Origin: Deltaproteobacteria bacterium
Lineage (GTDB): Bacteria; Myxococcota; UBA727; VGSZ01
NCBI GenBank assembly: GCA_020850995.1
Contig: JADZDP010000228.1
Span: forward strand, 1 to 48,713
Reading direction: 5' to 3'
Length of the DNA: 48,713 bases
Part shown: positions 1 to 7,713 of the stretch, in pieces
Layout of the letters: every line of letters starts with the position of its first letter
Position numbering within the stretch: position 1 is the stretch's first letter
Program-made: the position numbers and the translations under genes
Notes under the pieces: model-generated
Told to the model about the DNA's origin: nothing
The model's database searches: none
The model's input: the letters and a program-made list of their open reading frames with translations, nothing else

Positions 1-227
1 ACCTTGTGTGGATGCGGGTGTTCTCGTGATGCATGGGACGCGCCTTGTAACTTCGATTCCCGCGCCCGACGCCCGCCACCGACGCCCCGCGACCAGCGAT
101 GGTCCGTTGCCCGCCGCCCGAAGCCCGGGGCCCGACACCGACGCCCGAGGGCCGGCGCCCGCAAACCGAAGCCCGCAAGATCGAGCGCCCGACAACCGAT
201 TATCTGTCAGCCCTTGAGCACGCGCCC
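1..227. repeat. C-rich degenerate repeat stretch, non-coding
   Basis: No convincing gene. Between about 60 and 200 the sequence is a run of short degenerate units built on GCCCGA/GCCCGC with little other complexity. A small palindrome (GCGCCCT-C-AGGGCGC, 222-236) covers the stop codon of the minus-strand gene that ends at 228 and could help end its transcript, although no T tract follows. Open frames here have no recognisable protein features. Confidence 0.35.
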
Positions 228-1868
228 TCAGGGCGCAGCAGCTGCGTTGTGGCCGCGACGAAGCTCGTAGATGAGGAAGGTGCGCGCGCGCGCCGCTTTG
301 ATCGTGCCCGTCTGCACGAAGGTCTCGTCAAACTTCTGGTGCCGCGCGATGCGCGTCGGCACAGCGCCGCGGAACACCAGGTAGCGGGCGCCGAGGTCGC
401 GCGTCATCACCACCAGATCGTCGAAGCGCGTCCGGTTCGAGATCGAGTGCATGCCCACGCCAGGCACGCGCCACCCCATGGAGCGCGACTCCTGAGACGA
501 GATGCCCACGACCAAGGTGCCGTGCTCGCGGTCGCGGGTGCGCTCGAGCCACCGCACCAAGCGTCGGTTGTACTCGCTGAAGGGCCGCGTGGGCAGCACG
601 GCCTTGACCTCGTCGACGGCGCGCTCAGCCAGGCTGGCGGTGGCGAAGACCAGCGCGAAGGCGGCGGGCCAGCGCAGCCAGCGGAAGGCGCGCACGATCA
701 CGACGCCGCAGCAGCAGAACAACAGCCCCGCGGGCATGGCGTGACGATTGCTGAACCACCACTGATCGTGCTCGCGCTGCGCCACGTGCAGCACGGCGAA
801 GCCGCCCAGCGCCGTCGTCATCGCCCACACCATGCCGTGCAGCCGCGCGTCGCGGAAGCGCTCGCGCAGCGCGCGCAGCCCCGCGCCGCGGTACCAAGCC
901 AACCACGCGACGCCGACCACCAACGCCGCGGGCACCACCAGCGTGAACCACTCGAAGAAGACCCAGTAGCCCTTCTCCTTACCGGCGGCCACCTCCACGC
1001 CGTGCGCGATGGCGCGCAACCTGCTCAGCAGGTCCGGGTGCTGGTTCACCAGCTCCACGTGCGACAGCGCGCTCGGCACCCGCGCGCGCCCGATGTCGAG
1101 GTAGCTGGCGAACGAGGGGTCCTCGAGAAAGGTCGACATCCACCACTGCATGGGCGCGAACGCGACGGCGAACGCCGCCACGGCAGCGCCGGTGAACCAC
1201 AACGCGCGCCGGCCGCACCCGAGCAGGAGCAACACCGGTAGCGCCGCGACCACCGCCAGCATCGAGGGCAACATCTGGCTGCGCGTCAGGAACAGCGCCG
1301 CGCACCACAGGCCGAGCTCGAGGCCGTCGCGCACGGTCATGCGCAGGAATAAGCGCTCGCCGCGCAAGAGCGCGGCGAACAAGAGCAGGTAGGCGAGCGA
1401 CTCGGTGTTCGCCGTGGTGCAGAAACGCGCGAAGTCCATGTGCAGACCGAACATGGCCATCGCGAGGTGCCCCCCGTGCAAGCCGAGGGGCAGCGCGCCA
1501 GCGCCGAGCATGCGTTTGCCCCAGCACCACGCGAGCGCGATGGCGCCGAGCGAGAGCACCATCGGGAAGGTGGTGACCGCGTGCTGGAGCTCGAGGAAGC
1601 GCAGCGCGACCGACAGCACCAGGGGCCACAACGGGTACAGCGAGGTGGGGTGCGGGAACTCCTGGAAGCCGTGGTGGTAGAGGGAGGTGTGGATCGTGAG
1701 CCCGTCGCCGCGCAGGAGGTTCTGCGCCACGTCGAGGTACAGGCCGCCATCCCAGCCGACATGCGGGTGCGCGTCGGCGAGCTTGACGCGCACGTAGATG
1801 ATGACGCCGAAGAGGAGCACGCCCAAGGCGCGCCCGATCCAGAGCTGCACTCGCCCAGCGACGGTCAC
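228..1868 (-). CDS. Multi-pass membrane glycosyltransferase-like protein (GT-C / family 39 type)
   Basis: Integral membrane protein of about 546 residues with roughly ten hydrophobic segments. The first extracytoplasmic loop carries WDGGLYLDVAQNLLRGDGL, similar in position and acidity to the catalytic loop of lipid-linked-sugar GT-C enzymes of the PMT/ArnT type. It is followed by a His/Pro-rich stretch (HHGFQEFPHPTSLYPLWP), and a soluble C-terminal part of about 130 residues follows the last membrane span. By family analogy it would move a sugar from a polyprenyl carrier to an acceptor outside the cytoplasm, but the substrate cannot be read. It is the last gene of the minus-strand run starting at 5012. 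The start is uncertain: GTG at 1868 leaves a 52-bp gap after the permease gene, and TTG codons lie slightly upstream. No ATG fits. Confidence 0.6.
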   Translation of the reverse strand: MTVAGRVQLWIGRALGVLLFGVIIYVRVKLADAHPHVGWDGGLYLDVAQNLLRGDGLTIHTSLYHHGFQEFPHPTSLYPLWPLVLSVALRFLELQHAVTTFPMVLSLGAIALAWCWGKRMLGAGALPLGLHGGHLAMAMFGLHMDFARFCTTANTESLAYLLLFAALLRGERLFLRMTVRDGLELGLWCAALFLTRSQMLPSMLAVVAALPVLLLLGCGRRALWFTGAAVAAFAVAFAPMQWWMSTFLEDPSFASYLDIGRARVPSALSHVELVNQHPDLLSRLRAIAHGVEVAAGKEKGYWVFFEWFTLVVPAALVVGVAWLAWYRGAGLRALRERFRDARLHGMVWAMTTALGGFAVLHVAQREHDQWWFSNRHAMPAGLLFCCCGVVIVRAFRWLRWPAAFALVFATASLAERAVDEVKAVLPTRPFSEYNRRLVRWLERTRDREHGTLVVGISSQESRSMGWRVPGVGMHSISNRTRFDDLVVMTRDLGARYLVFRGAVPTRIARHQKFDETFVQTGTIKAARARTFLIYELRRGHNAAAAP

Positions 1869-1920
1869 GCCCTGGGCCGTAGCGCCGCGGTCGCGCAAGC
1901 TCAACGCCTGGTCATACCCG

Positions 1921-2808
1921 TCAGCGCCGGAGCCAGGCGAGCACCAGGCCGCCCACCACCACCAGCGCGCCCACGAGGAGCGCCGTGGTGGGCAGCTCGC
2001 CGATGGCCGCGGCCTCGGCGGCACGGGCGCGCACGTCGACGCCGTAACCGTCGCCGAGCGTGCCGGTGACGCGGCTGGCGGCCGCACCCAGGGCGCCGCC
2101 GACGGCCAGCGCCACCAGCGAACGCAGCGTGCGCCGCTCGCCCGACGCGGTGGGCGAGGCCCAGACCGCGGCCAGCGTGAACAGCGTCCCGCCCACCACC
2201 ACCAGGAGCGCCGCGCTGCTCCGTGGCAGCACCCCGGTGTTTGCGGCGGCCAGCAGCTCGAGGGCGCGCCCGTCGACGTCGAGCCAGAGCAGCGCCAAGG
2301 TCACGAGCATGGTGCAGGCCGCCGCCCACCCGGTGTCGGCGACGACGGCGGCGATGACGAGCGCGAGCACCACCATCAAGAGCGCGCCCAGCGCGAGCGT
2401 GGCCAGCGCGACGCCGCTGATCGAGGGCAGCGCGCTGCGCGCCGCCAGCAGCGCGGCCGTGGCCAGCGCCGGGAGCGCGAGCACGCCGGCGCCAACCATC
2501 GCGGCGACCAGCTTGCCGAAGGTGACGCGCGTGATGCTATGGCCGAGCTGCAAGAGGAGCGCGAGGTTCGCGCTCGAGCGGTCGTCGGCCGCCGCGCATG
2601 CCACCGCGACCGGCAAGGCGCACAGCCACGCCGCTGCGAGCCCGTACAGCAGCAGGGGGCGCGTGCCTTCGAGCGGCGTCGCCGACAGGCAGAGCGCCGC
2701 TTGCACGGCGCCGAGCGCTGCCACGCCCGCCCACAGGTGCCAGCGCGACACCAGGGCGCGCGCCTCGCGCCGCAGCAATGGCATGGCCGGCGCGCTACGT
2801 GAGGGCAT
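1921..2808 (-). CDS. ABC transporter permease subunit (ABC-2-like)
   Basis: 295-residue, very hydrophobic protein with about ten predicted membrane segments (for example LLLYGLAAAWLCALPVAVAC and the C-terminal ALLVGALVVVGGLVLAWLRR) and few conserved motifs, as is usual for ABC-2 permeases. It directly follows and overlaps by 14 bp the ATPase gene ending at 2795, so the two almost certainly form one transporter. The ATG at 2808 is chosen because AGGAGG lies 6 nt upstream; ATG 2784 is an alternative. The cargo is unknown. The downstream GT-C-like gene suggests a cell-envelope role, but that is inference. Confidence 0.7.
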   Translation of the reverse strand: MPSRSAPAMPLLRREARALVSRWHLWAGVAALGAVQAALCLSATPLEGTRPLLLYGLAAAWLCALPVAVACAAADDRSSANLALLLQLGHSITRVTFGKLVAAMVGAGVLALPALATAALLAARSALPSISGVALATLALGALLMVVLALVIAAVVADTGWAAACTMLVTLALLWLDVDGRALELLAAANTGVLPRSSAALLVVVGGTLFTLAAVWASPTASGERRTLRSLVALAVGGALGAAASRVTGTLGDGYGVDVRARAAEAAAIGELPTTALLVGALVVVGGLVLAWLRR

Positions 2809-3529
2809 GCACGACCTCCTCGAGCGGCGCGCCCACCTGGACCTTGGTGCGCGCGCGCAGCTCGTGGAGCGCGCCCGTGGCGGCGACGCGCCCGTGCGCC
2901 AGGATGGTGAAGCGATCGAAGGTGCGCTCGGCGTCGGTGGCGTTGGCGGTGGCGCACAAGACGGCGCGCCGCTCGTTGGTCGACAGGCGCAACACGCGGA
3001 TCAGCGAGCGCTGCTCCTTGGCGTCGAGGCCGGCCAAGGGCTCGTCGATGAACACGAAGCCGCGCGGCACCAACAGCCCCAGCGCGACCAGCAAACGCTT
3101 CTGTGCGCTCGGTGACAGCTCGCGCACGCGTTGGTGCAGCGCTTCGCCGAGCGCCAGGTCGGCCAGCACGCGCTCGACGACACTGGCGTCGATGCCCAGG
3201 CTGCGGCGCGCCAACGCGAGCACGTCGCGCGCCCGCTCAGAGGCGAACGCGATCTCATCGGGCACGTAGAACACGTGGTGGCGCCGCTCTTCGGCGTCGA
3301 GCGGCACGCCACCGAGCAACACGTCGCCATAGGACGGGGCCAAGCCAGCGACCGCCTCGAGCAGCAGCGTCTTGCCGGCGCCGCGCGGGGCGAGCACGCC
3401 GTGCAGCTCGAGCGGCTTGATCTCGAAGGATACGTCGAAGAGCTGCACGGCGCCGCGGCGTGCCGACAGCGCCGACACCACCAGCGAGGTGCCTTGTTGG
3501 CTCATGACGGCGGTGCGCGGGGCGGTCAC
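2795..3529 (-). CDS. ABC transporter ATP-binding protein with degenerate motifs
   Basis: ATPase partner of the overlapping permease. Walker A reads APRGAGKT (the usual first Gly is Ala), the signature motif is LSPSAQKRL instead of LSGGQ, Walker B is VFIDEP followed by AGLD, and the switch region ATANATDAE has no histidine where the H-loop belongs. The fold is clear, but coupling may be unusual. GTG 3529 is chosen because it forms a GTGA overlap with the stop of the upstream folB-like gene and has AGGA about 8 nt upstream. ATG 3505 is the alternative, without a ribosome-binding site. About 244 residues, normal for a stand-alone subunit. Confidence 0.75.
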   Translation of the reverse strand: MTAPRTAVMSQQGTSLVVSALSARRGAVQLFDVSFEIKPLELHGVLAPRGAGKTLLLEAVAGLAPSYGDVLLGGVPLDAEERRHHVFYVPDEIAFASERARDVLALARRSLGIDASVVERVLADLALGEALHQRVRELSPSAQKRLLVALGLLVPRGFVFIDEPLAGLDAKEQRSLIRVLRLSTNERRAVLCATANATDAERTFDRFTILAHGRVAATGALHELRARTKVQVGAPLEEVVHALT

Positions 3530-4293
3530 GTGCGGGTTCCTGCCGGGGCGTAGTCGGTGGTCGCTGGCGTCGTCGGCACCGCGACGGGCGGCGCCGGGAG
3601 GTCGGGCGAGGGCGGCAGCGTCACACGCAAGAGCGTGCGCTCGACGCCCGTGGGGTTGTGCCAGCGGTGCGCCTGGCCGCGCGGCCAGCTCACCGCCGTG
3701 CCCCACGGCAGCGCCTGGTCGAGCGCGCACAGCCCGTCGCTCAAGGTCAGCTCGTGCTCGTCGCCGAGCTCGTGACGATGCGACGAGATGGTGGCGCCCG
3801 GCGCCAGGCGCACGCGCGCCACCGCCACCTCGGCGCCCTGGTGCAGGCGCTCGATGGTGACGCCGTCGCACGCCCTGGTGGGCGCGACGATGCCGACGGC
3901 GTCGCGCGTGATGGTGACCGACGGGCGCGCCAGCCCGCGCAGGGCCTCGGGCTTGTCGATGCGCACCGCGACGCGCCGCACCGGCGGGTGGGGCGCGTCG
4001 GCGCTCGGCGGCAGCAAGAGCCAACGCGCGATGGTCTCGGCGGCCGACTCGATGAGGCGAAAGCGCGCGCGCTCGAGCAGGAAGCGCACCTCGCCGGTGA
4101 CGCGTCCGTAGTCGACCGTGTCGGCGACGTCGTCGGACGCCCCGGCGGCGCGCAGGTCGACGTGCAGCGCCAGCCCGACCACCAGCGGCTGCGTGCGCGT
4201 GCGCTCGTGCGGGTACACGCCCACCACGCTACGCACCTCGAGCCCACCGAGCTCCACCACGTCGAGCGTCGGGGGCGCGCGCCGACCGCTCAC
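3526..4293 (-). CDS. folB: Dihydroneopterin aldolase fused to a C-terminal cupin domain
   Basis: Residues 1-120 are a complete FolB domain: HERTRTQP (Glu30), TVDYGRV (Tyr62), LIESAAE (Glu82) and IDKPEAL (Lys114) match the conserved pterin-binding and catalytic positions. FolB cleaves 7,8-dihydroneopterin to 6-hydroxymethyl-dihydropterin in folate synthesis. Residues 130-240 form a cupin with HRHELGDEHEL and a later GQAHRWHN, the expected metal ligands, followed by a Pro-rich tail. FolB normally ends near residue 120, so the cupin is an added module of unknown function. The GTG at 4293 gives a 4-nt GTGA overlap with the upstream SDR, implying translational coupling. The aldolase call is secure; the role of the fusion is not. 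Confidence 0.8.
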   Translation of the reverse strand: MSGRRAPPTLDVVELGGLEVRSVVGVYPHERTRTQPLVVGLALHVDLRAAGASDDVADTVDYGRVTGEVRFLLERARFRLIESAAETIARWLLLPPSADAPHPPVRRVAVRIDKPEALRGLARPSVTITRDAVGIVAPTRACDGVTIERLHQGAEVAVARVRLAPGATISSHRHELGDEHELTLSDGLCALDQALPWGTAVSWPRGQAHRWHNPTGVERTLLRVTLPPSPDLPAPPVAVPTTPATTDYAPAGTRT

Positions 4294-5012
4294 AACACCA
4301 CCTGCCGCCCACCGTCGACGGGCAGCTCGAGGCCGTTGACGTACTTGGCGCGCCACAAGAACAGGATCGCCTGTGCGACGTCGTCGGGGGCGCCGACCCG
4401 TCGCAGCGGCACGCGCTGCAACAGGCGCTCCCTGCGCTCTTCGTTCCAGCCCTCGGGGAAGGCCACGTAGCCCGGCGCCACGCTGCACACGCGCACCGTG
4501 GGCCCAAGCTCGACGGTGAGCGCGCGCGTCAGCATGGCCAGCGCCGCCTTGCTCATGGAGTAGTGCGCGTGGCGGGAGATGGGCCGGTCGGCGGTGATGT
4601 CGGTCACGTGCACCACCAGCGCGTCACCGGCGGCGCGCAACGGCGCCAACAGCCCCTGCGTGAGGAAGAAGGGCGCCTCGACGTTGATGGCCTGCATGCG
4701 CGCGTACTGAGCGCGCGTGATGGTACCGAAGGGCGCCTCCTCGAAGACGCCGGCGTTGTGCACCAAGAGGTGCACCTGCTGGTGCTGCTCGCGGATGCGC
4801 GCGGCCAGCGCGTCGACGGCGCCGCCGTCGGCGAGGTCGGTGCCCTCCACCACCACCGCTCGTCCGCGCGCGCGAAACTCGGCGGCCAGCTCCTCCGCTG
4901 ACGCGCGGGAGCGGTGGGCGCACAAGACTGCGTCGAAGCCGTCCTCGAGGAGCGCACGCGCCACCGCGAGCCCCACGCGCTGACCGGCACCGGTGACGAT
5001 GGCGACGGGCAT
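4290..5012 (-). CDS. Pteridine reductase-like short-chain dehydrogenase (PTR1/FolM type)
   Basis: NADPH-dependent SDR of 240 residues. The cofactor loop is TGAGQRVG, the TGxxxRxG form found in pteridine reductases rather than the classical TGxxxGxG. The usual catalytic Ser is replaced by Asp in VTDITADRP, another PTR1/FolM hallmark, and YSMSKAAL gives the YxxxK pair. NNAG-equivalent VHNAG is present. Together with the adjacent folB this supports reduction of dihydromonapterin or dihydrobiopterin-like pterins. The ATG at 5012 has GGAGGAG 6 nt upstream. First gene of the minus-strand run, divergent from the kinase-like gene at 5119. A general 3-oxoacyl reductase role is less likely because of the Arg and Asp substitutions. 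Confidence 0.8.
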   Translation of the reverse strand: MPVAIVTGAGQRVGLAVARALLEDGFDAVLCAHRSRASAEELAAEFRARGRAVVVEGTDLADGGAVDALAARIREQHQQVHLLVHNAGVFEEAPFGTITRAQYARMQAINVEAPFFLTQGLLAPLRAAGDALVVHVTDITADRPISRHAHYSMSKAALAMLTRALTVELGPTVRVCSVAPGYVAFPEGWNEERRERLLQRVPLRRVGAPDDVAQAILFLWRAKYVNGLELPVDGGRQVVL

Positions 5013-5118
5013 GAACCGCTCCTCCGCGGGCACCATACACCGAAGTCGCCCCCTTGCTCCGCGCAGCGCAATCCACGACGATGCAGCTGTGAAGGTCAAG
5101 CACAGCCCCGCCCGCACC

Positions 5119-5889
5119 ATGATCGACGTCGGCACCGCCAAGACGCCCCCGAGCTCGCTCGCGCGCCAGATGCAGCGCGTGCGCGGCGCCCGCGCCATCG
5201 ACGACCTGGCGGCCCGCTTCTCCTCGAGCCCCGTGGTGCTCATCGCCGGCCAGCAGTGCACGGGTAAGGGCACCGTGGCGCCGCTGGTGGGCAAGGCCCT
5301 CGCCGGCGAGGACGCGCGCATCAAGGGCACCGGCAAGCTCATGCGCGAGGCCGCGCAGCAGGCGGGCAAGGACGTCGAGACCTTCGTCAAGTCCGTGCCG
5401 CCCGACTTCGACGTCGAGCTCGATTACCGCGCGGCCAAGCTGGTGGCCGAAGGTGGCGTCGACGTGTTCGAGAGCCGCCTGGCCGGCCACCTCGGCCGCA
5501 TGCTGCAGGCCAAGGGGCGCAGCAACCTGGTGAGCGTGTACCTGACGGCGTCGCCGCGGGAGCAGGCGCTGCGCTACCTGCAGCGCGAGGTGGGGCCCGA
5601 GGCGCGCTCGCGCGTCGAGCAGCGCGTGATCATCCCGAAGACGGCCACGCTCGAGGAGGCGCTCACGCTCGCCGCCGCCGCCGACCCCGAGGTCAAGGCC
5701 AAGATCGGGCCCATCATCGACGAGGTGGGCGCGCGCGACGAGGTCGATCGCAAGCGCCTGCTGTCGTTGTACGGCGTCGACTACCAGGATCCGAGCGCGT
5801 TCGACGTGGTGGTGTCCACCGACGGCAAGACACCGCAGCAGGTGACGGCCGAGGTGATCGCCGCGGTCAAGGCGCGCAACCAGCGCTGA
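5119..5889 (+). CDS. Cytidylate kinase-like NMP kinase (archaeal type)
   Basis: P-loop kinase with GQQCTGKGT near residue 40, then a lid and substrate region resembling archaeal-type CMP kinases: GTGKLMREAAQ, FDVELDYRAAKL, and ESRLAG where archaeal enzymes have EGRLAG. The C-terminal end DVVVSTDGKTPQQV also fits. It would phosphorylate CMP/dCMP or another nucleotide. An insertion around residues 150-220 makes it longer than typical. The start is uncertain: ATG 5119 is used, while GTG 5089 in frame has a GACGAT hexamer 6 nt before it. Divergent from the pteridine reductase gene and followed 7 bp later by rlpA. Confidence 0.6.
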   Translation: MIDVGTAKTPPSSLARQMQRVRGARAIDDLAARFSSSPVVLIAGQQCTGKGTVAPLVGKALAGEDARIKGTGKLMREAAQQAGKDVETFVKSVPPDFDVELDYRAAKLVAEGGVDVFESRLAGHLGRMLQAKGRSNLVSVYLTASPREQALRYLQREVGPEARSRVEQRVIIPKTATLEEALTLAAAADPEVKAKIGPIIDEVGARDEVDRKRLLSLYGVDYQDPSAFDVVVSTDGKTPQQVTAEVIAAVKARNQR

Positions 5890-5896
5890 CCTCGTC

Positions 5897-6430
5897 GTGC
5901 GCATCGCCTACGGCGCACCCTTGTTGCTCGCGCTCTCGTGCGCCTCCACCGTGGTGCCCGAGCGGCCCGTCGCGCCCGTGCAGGATCCTGCGCCGACGAC
6001 GCGACGGCGCCCCGCGCAGGTGCACCGTGCGCCGCCCGCGCCGCCGCCGGAGCCCGCGCCGGTGGCCGAAGATCCCGGCGCCGCGATCGACGACCCGCCG
6101 CCGCCCGTCGCCCCCGTGGTCGACGAGCTCGCCGAAGAGGGCGTCGCCTCCTACTACGCCGACTCCCTCGCCGGCCGGCGCACGGCGAGCGGCGAGCGCT
6201 ATCGGCCCGATCTCGCCACCTGCGCGCACCGCACGCAGCCCTTCGGCACACGCCTGCGCGTGGTCGCGCTTGGCAGCGGCAAGAGCGCCGAGTGCCGCGT
6301 CAACGACCGCGGCCCCTGGGTGAAGGGCCGCGTGCTCGATGTCTCCCGCTCGGTCGCCAAGGAGCTCGGCATGCTCGGGCCCGGCGTGCTCAAGGTCCGT
6401 GTCGTCGTGGTGGCGAGCGACCGGGGCTGA
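5897..6430 (+). CDS. rlpA: RlpA-family septal-ring lipoprotein / lytic transglycosylase
   Basis: Short N-terminal hydrophobic segment ending at a cysteine (LLLALSCAS), an imperfect lipobox, then about 60 Pro-rich residues as a periplasmic linker. Residues 80-175 are a double-psi beta-barrel with the RlpA signature: GVASYYAD, GRRTASGERY, CAHRTQPFGTRLRV, NDRGPWVKGRVLDVS and AKELGM. The conserved His and Asp of active RlpA lytic transglycosylases are present. RlpA cleaves glycan strands lacking stem peptides and acts at division septa. No SPOR domain is present, so targeting must differ from the E. coli protein. The GTG at 5897 follows the upstream stop by 7 nt. Confidence 0.85.
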   Translation: MRIAYGAPLLLALSCASTVVPERPVAPVQDPAPTTRRRPAQVHRAPPAPPPEPAPVAEDPGAAIDDPPPPVAPVVDELAEEGVASYYADSLAGRRTASGERYRPDLATCAHRTQPFGTRLRVVALGSGKSAECRVNDRGPWVKGRVLDVSRSVAKELGMLGPGVLKVRVVVVASDRG

Positions 6431-6647
6431 GCCGCGCCCTTCCTTGCACAGCTCTCGCGCGCCGCGTCACGACGTCAACCGTCCGGTCGCGCACGGATCT
6501 GCAGCGCCTGATTTCGTATGTGCCAGGGAGTGTGATCTGCGTCGGCTTTGTTACGATGGGGCCCACGCCAGAGTCGCGCGTCTGCTGGGGGGCAGGATGC
6601 ATGATCGGGAGAAGTCGGGGCTCGCTCCGGCGCCGGGGGAAGAAGAC

Positions 6648-6989
6648 ATGAGCAGGAAGGCGATGGCGCGACGGTGGGCAGACCGCATCGTGCGCGTGTA
6701 CGCGGCCACCGCGTTGCAGGTCGCCGGCTTCTCCACCGCCGCCGGCGCACTCGCCAGCGCGCCGGAGATCGTCGACGACGACACCAGCGACGAGGCCAAG
6801 TACCGTGTGCAGGCGGCGCTCGGCACCGTGCTGGCCGCGCGCGAGGTGCCCACGGTGGAGAGCGCCCTCATCGCCGTCTATGCGGCCCGCGAGGCGCTGC
6901 TCTTGTCGGGCAAGGACGACCCCTCGGCGCGGGAGCTGTTCCGGCTCGTCGACGCCATGCACGTCGCCGCCGACGTCTCGCGCAGCTGA
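6648..6989 (+). CDS. Small conserved-looking helical protein of unknown function
   Basis: 113-residue protein, basic at the N-terminus (MSRKAMARRWADRIVR), then a mildly hydrophobic Ala-rich segment and a mostly helical acidic remainder. No signal sequence, metal motif or known family is recognisable. ATG 6648 has a purine-rich GGGGAAG upstream. It stands alone: 217 bp separate it from rlpA and 157 bp from the next gene. In the upstream gap, TACGAT at 6552-6557 resembles a -10 hexamer. Base composition and third-position GC agree with its neighbours, which supports it as a real gene. Confidence 0.5.
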   Translation: MSRKAMARRWADRIVRVYAATALQVAGFSTAAGALASAPEIVDDDTSDEAKYRVQAALGTVLAAREVPTVESALIAVYAAREALLLSGKDDPSARELFRLVDAMHVAADVSRS

Positions 6990-7146
6990 CGCGGGCAGCA
7001 CCACCTCGCGGCCGCTGACCGGGTGTCTCGCTGATCCCGCATGCGCTGTACCGCCCCAACGTGGTGGTTACGCTCGCTCGGTCCGTGGCATGTCGCCCGG
7101 ACGACACCCCCGTGGGAGCGACGAGCCCCGCGAGTAGGAGCAGCAC

Positions 7147-7641
7147 ATGCACCCAGGCTTCATGCACTGGTGGAAAGAGGCGCAACGTCACGCCGAACAG
7201 GCGTCCTGTCACGCAGAGGCCGCCTGTGGCCCCGGCGTCGGACACCGCCGGCGCGAGCGCGAACAGCACAATGGCTTCGAGGCCATGGAGGACGGCGCCG
7301 GCAGCTTCGGCGTACGCCGGCCGCTGCGCTTCATGGCCCATCGCCTGGAGCTGCGCGAGGAGCAGGTGGCCGAGCTCGCCGCCATCCTCGACGAGCTCAA
7401 GACCGAGCGCGCCCAAGCGGCCGTCGATCACCGGCGCAGCGTTGGCGTGTTCGCCGACGTGCTGGCGGGCGACACCTTCGACGAGAAGGCCGCGCTCGAG
7501 GCCGCGGCGATCCGCGTCACCAGCGCCGAGCGTCTGAAGGAGGCCGTGGCGCGGGCGCTGCGCCGCACCCACGCCATGCTCGACGTCGATCAGCGCAAAC
7601 AGCTCGCCTACCTGCTGCGCTCGGGCCAACTGACCATCTAA
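7147..7641 (+). CDS. Spy/CpxP-like (LTxxQ) helical protein, His/Cys-rich N-terminus, no signal peptide
   Basis: Residues 60-160 are an all-helical hairpin with the LTxxQ-type spacing (LELREEQVAELAAILDEL and later MLDVDQRKQLAYLL) seen in Spy/CpxP and other metal-sensing chaperones. The first 50 residues are rich in His, Cys and Trp (HPGFMHWW, ASCHAEAACG), suggestive of metal binding. Unlike classical Spy proteins it has no export signal, so it may act in the cytoplasm or be exported another way. ATG 7147 has AGGAG 6 nt upstream. A metal-responsive or proteostasis role is inference from fold only. Confidence 0.6.
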   Translation: MHPGFMHWWKEAQRHAEQASCHAEAACGPGVGHRRREREQHNGFEAMEDGAGSFGVRRPLRFMAHRLELREEQVAELAAILDELKTERAQAAVDHRRSVGVFADVLAGDTFDEKAALEAAAIRVTSAERLKEAVARALRRTHAMLDVDQRKQLAYLLRSGQLTI

Positions 7642-7679
7642 GGGTCATGGGAGCATCCGGCGGGCGTACCAGCCCGTTT

Positions 7680-7710
7680 GACGCGTCTGGCTGGGTAGGC
7701 CAGACGCGTC
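7680..7710 (+). promoter_or_regulatory. Perfect 12-bp stem-loop immediately before the S1-domain gene
   Basis: GACGCGTCTGGC (7680-7691) and GCCAGACGCGTC (7699-7710) are exact reverse complements around a 7-nt loop. The right arm ends 3 nt before the ATG at 7714 and no Shine-Dalgarno sequence lies between. In RNA this would bury the ribosome-landing zone. It could instead end transcription from the gene stopping at 7641, but no T tract follows. Confidence 0.7.
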
Positions 7711-7713
7711 GCC

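Noticed and set aside
1921..2087. N-terminal extension of the GT-C-like protein into the permease gene
   Set aside because: The extension is Pro/Arg/Ser-rich shadow sequence overlapping the permease C-terminus; a start near 1868 removes it.
6556..6651. 31-codon frame ending in an ATGA overlap with the start at 6648
   Set aside because: Its ATG overlaps the likely -10 (TACGAT, 6552-6557), so the transcript would begin after it. No ribosome-binding site; probably chance.
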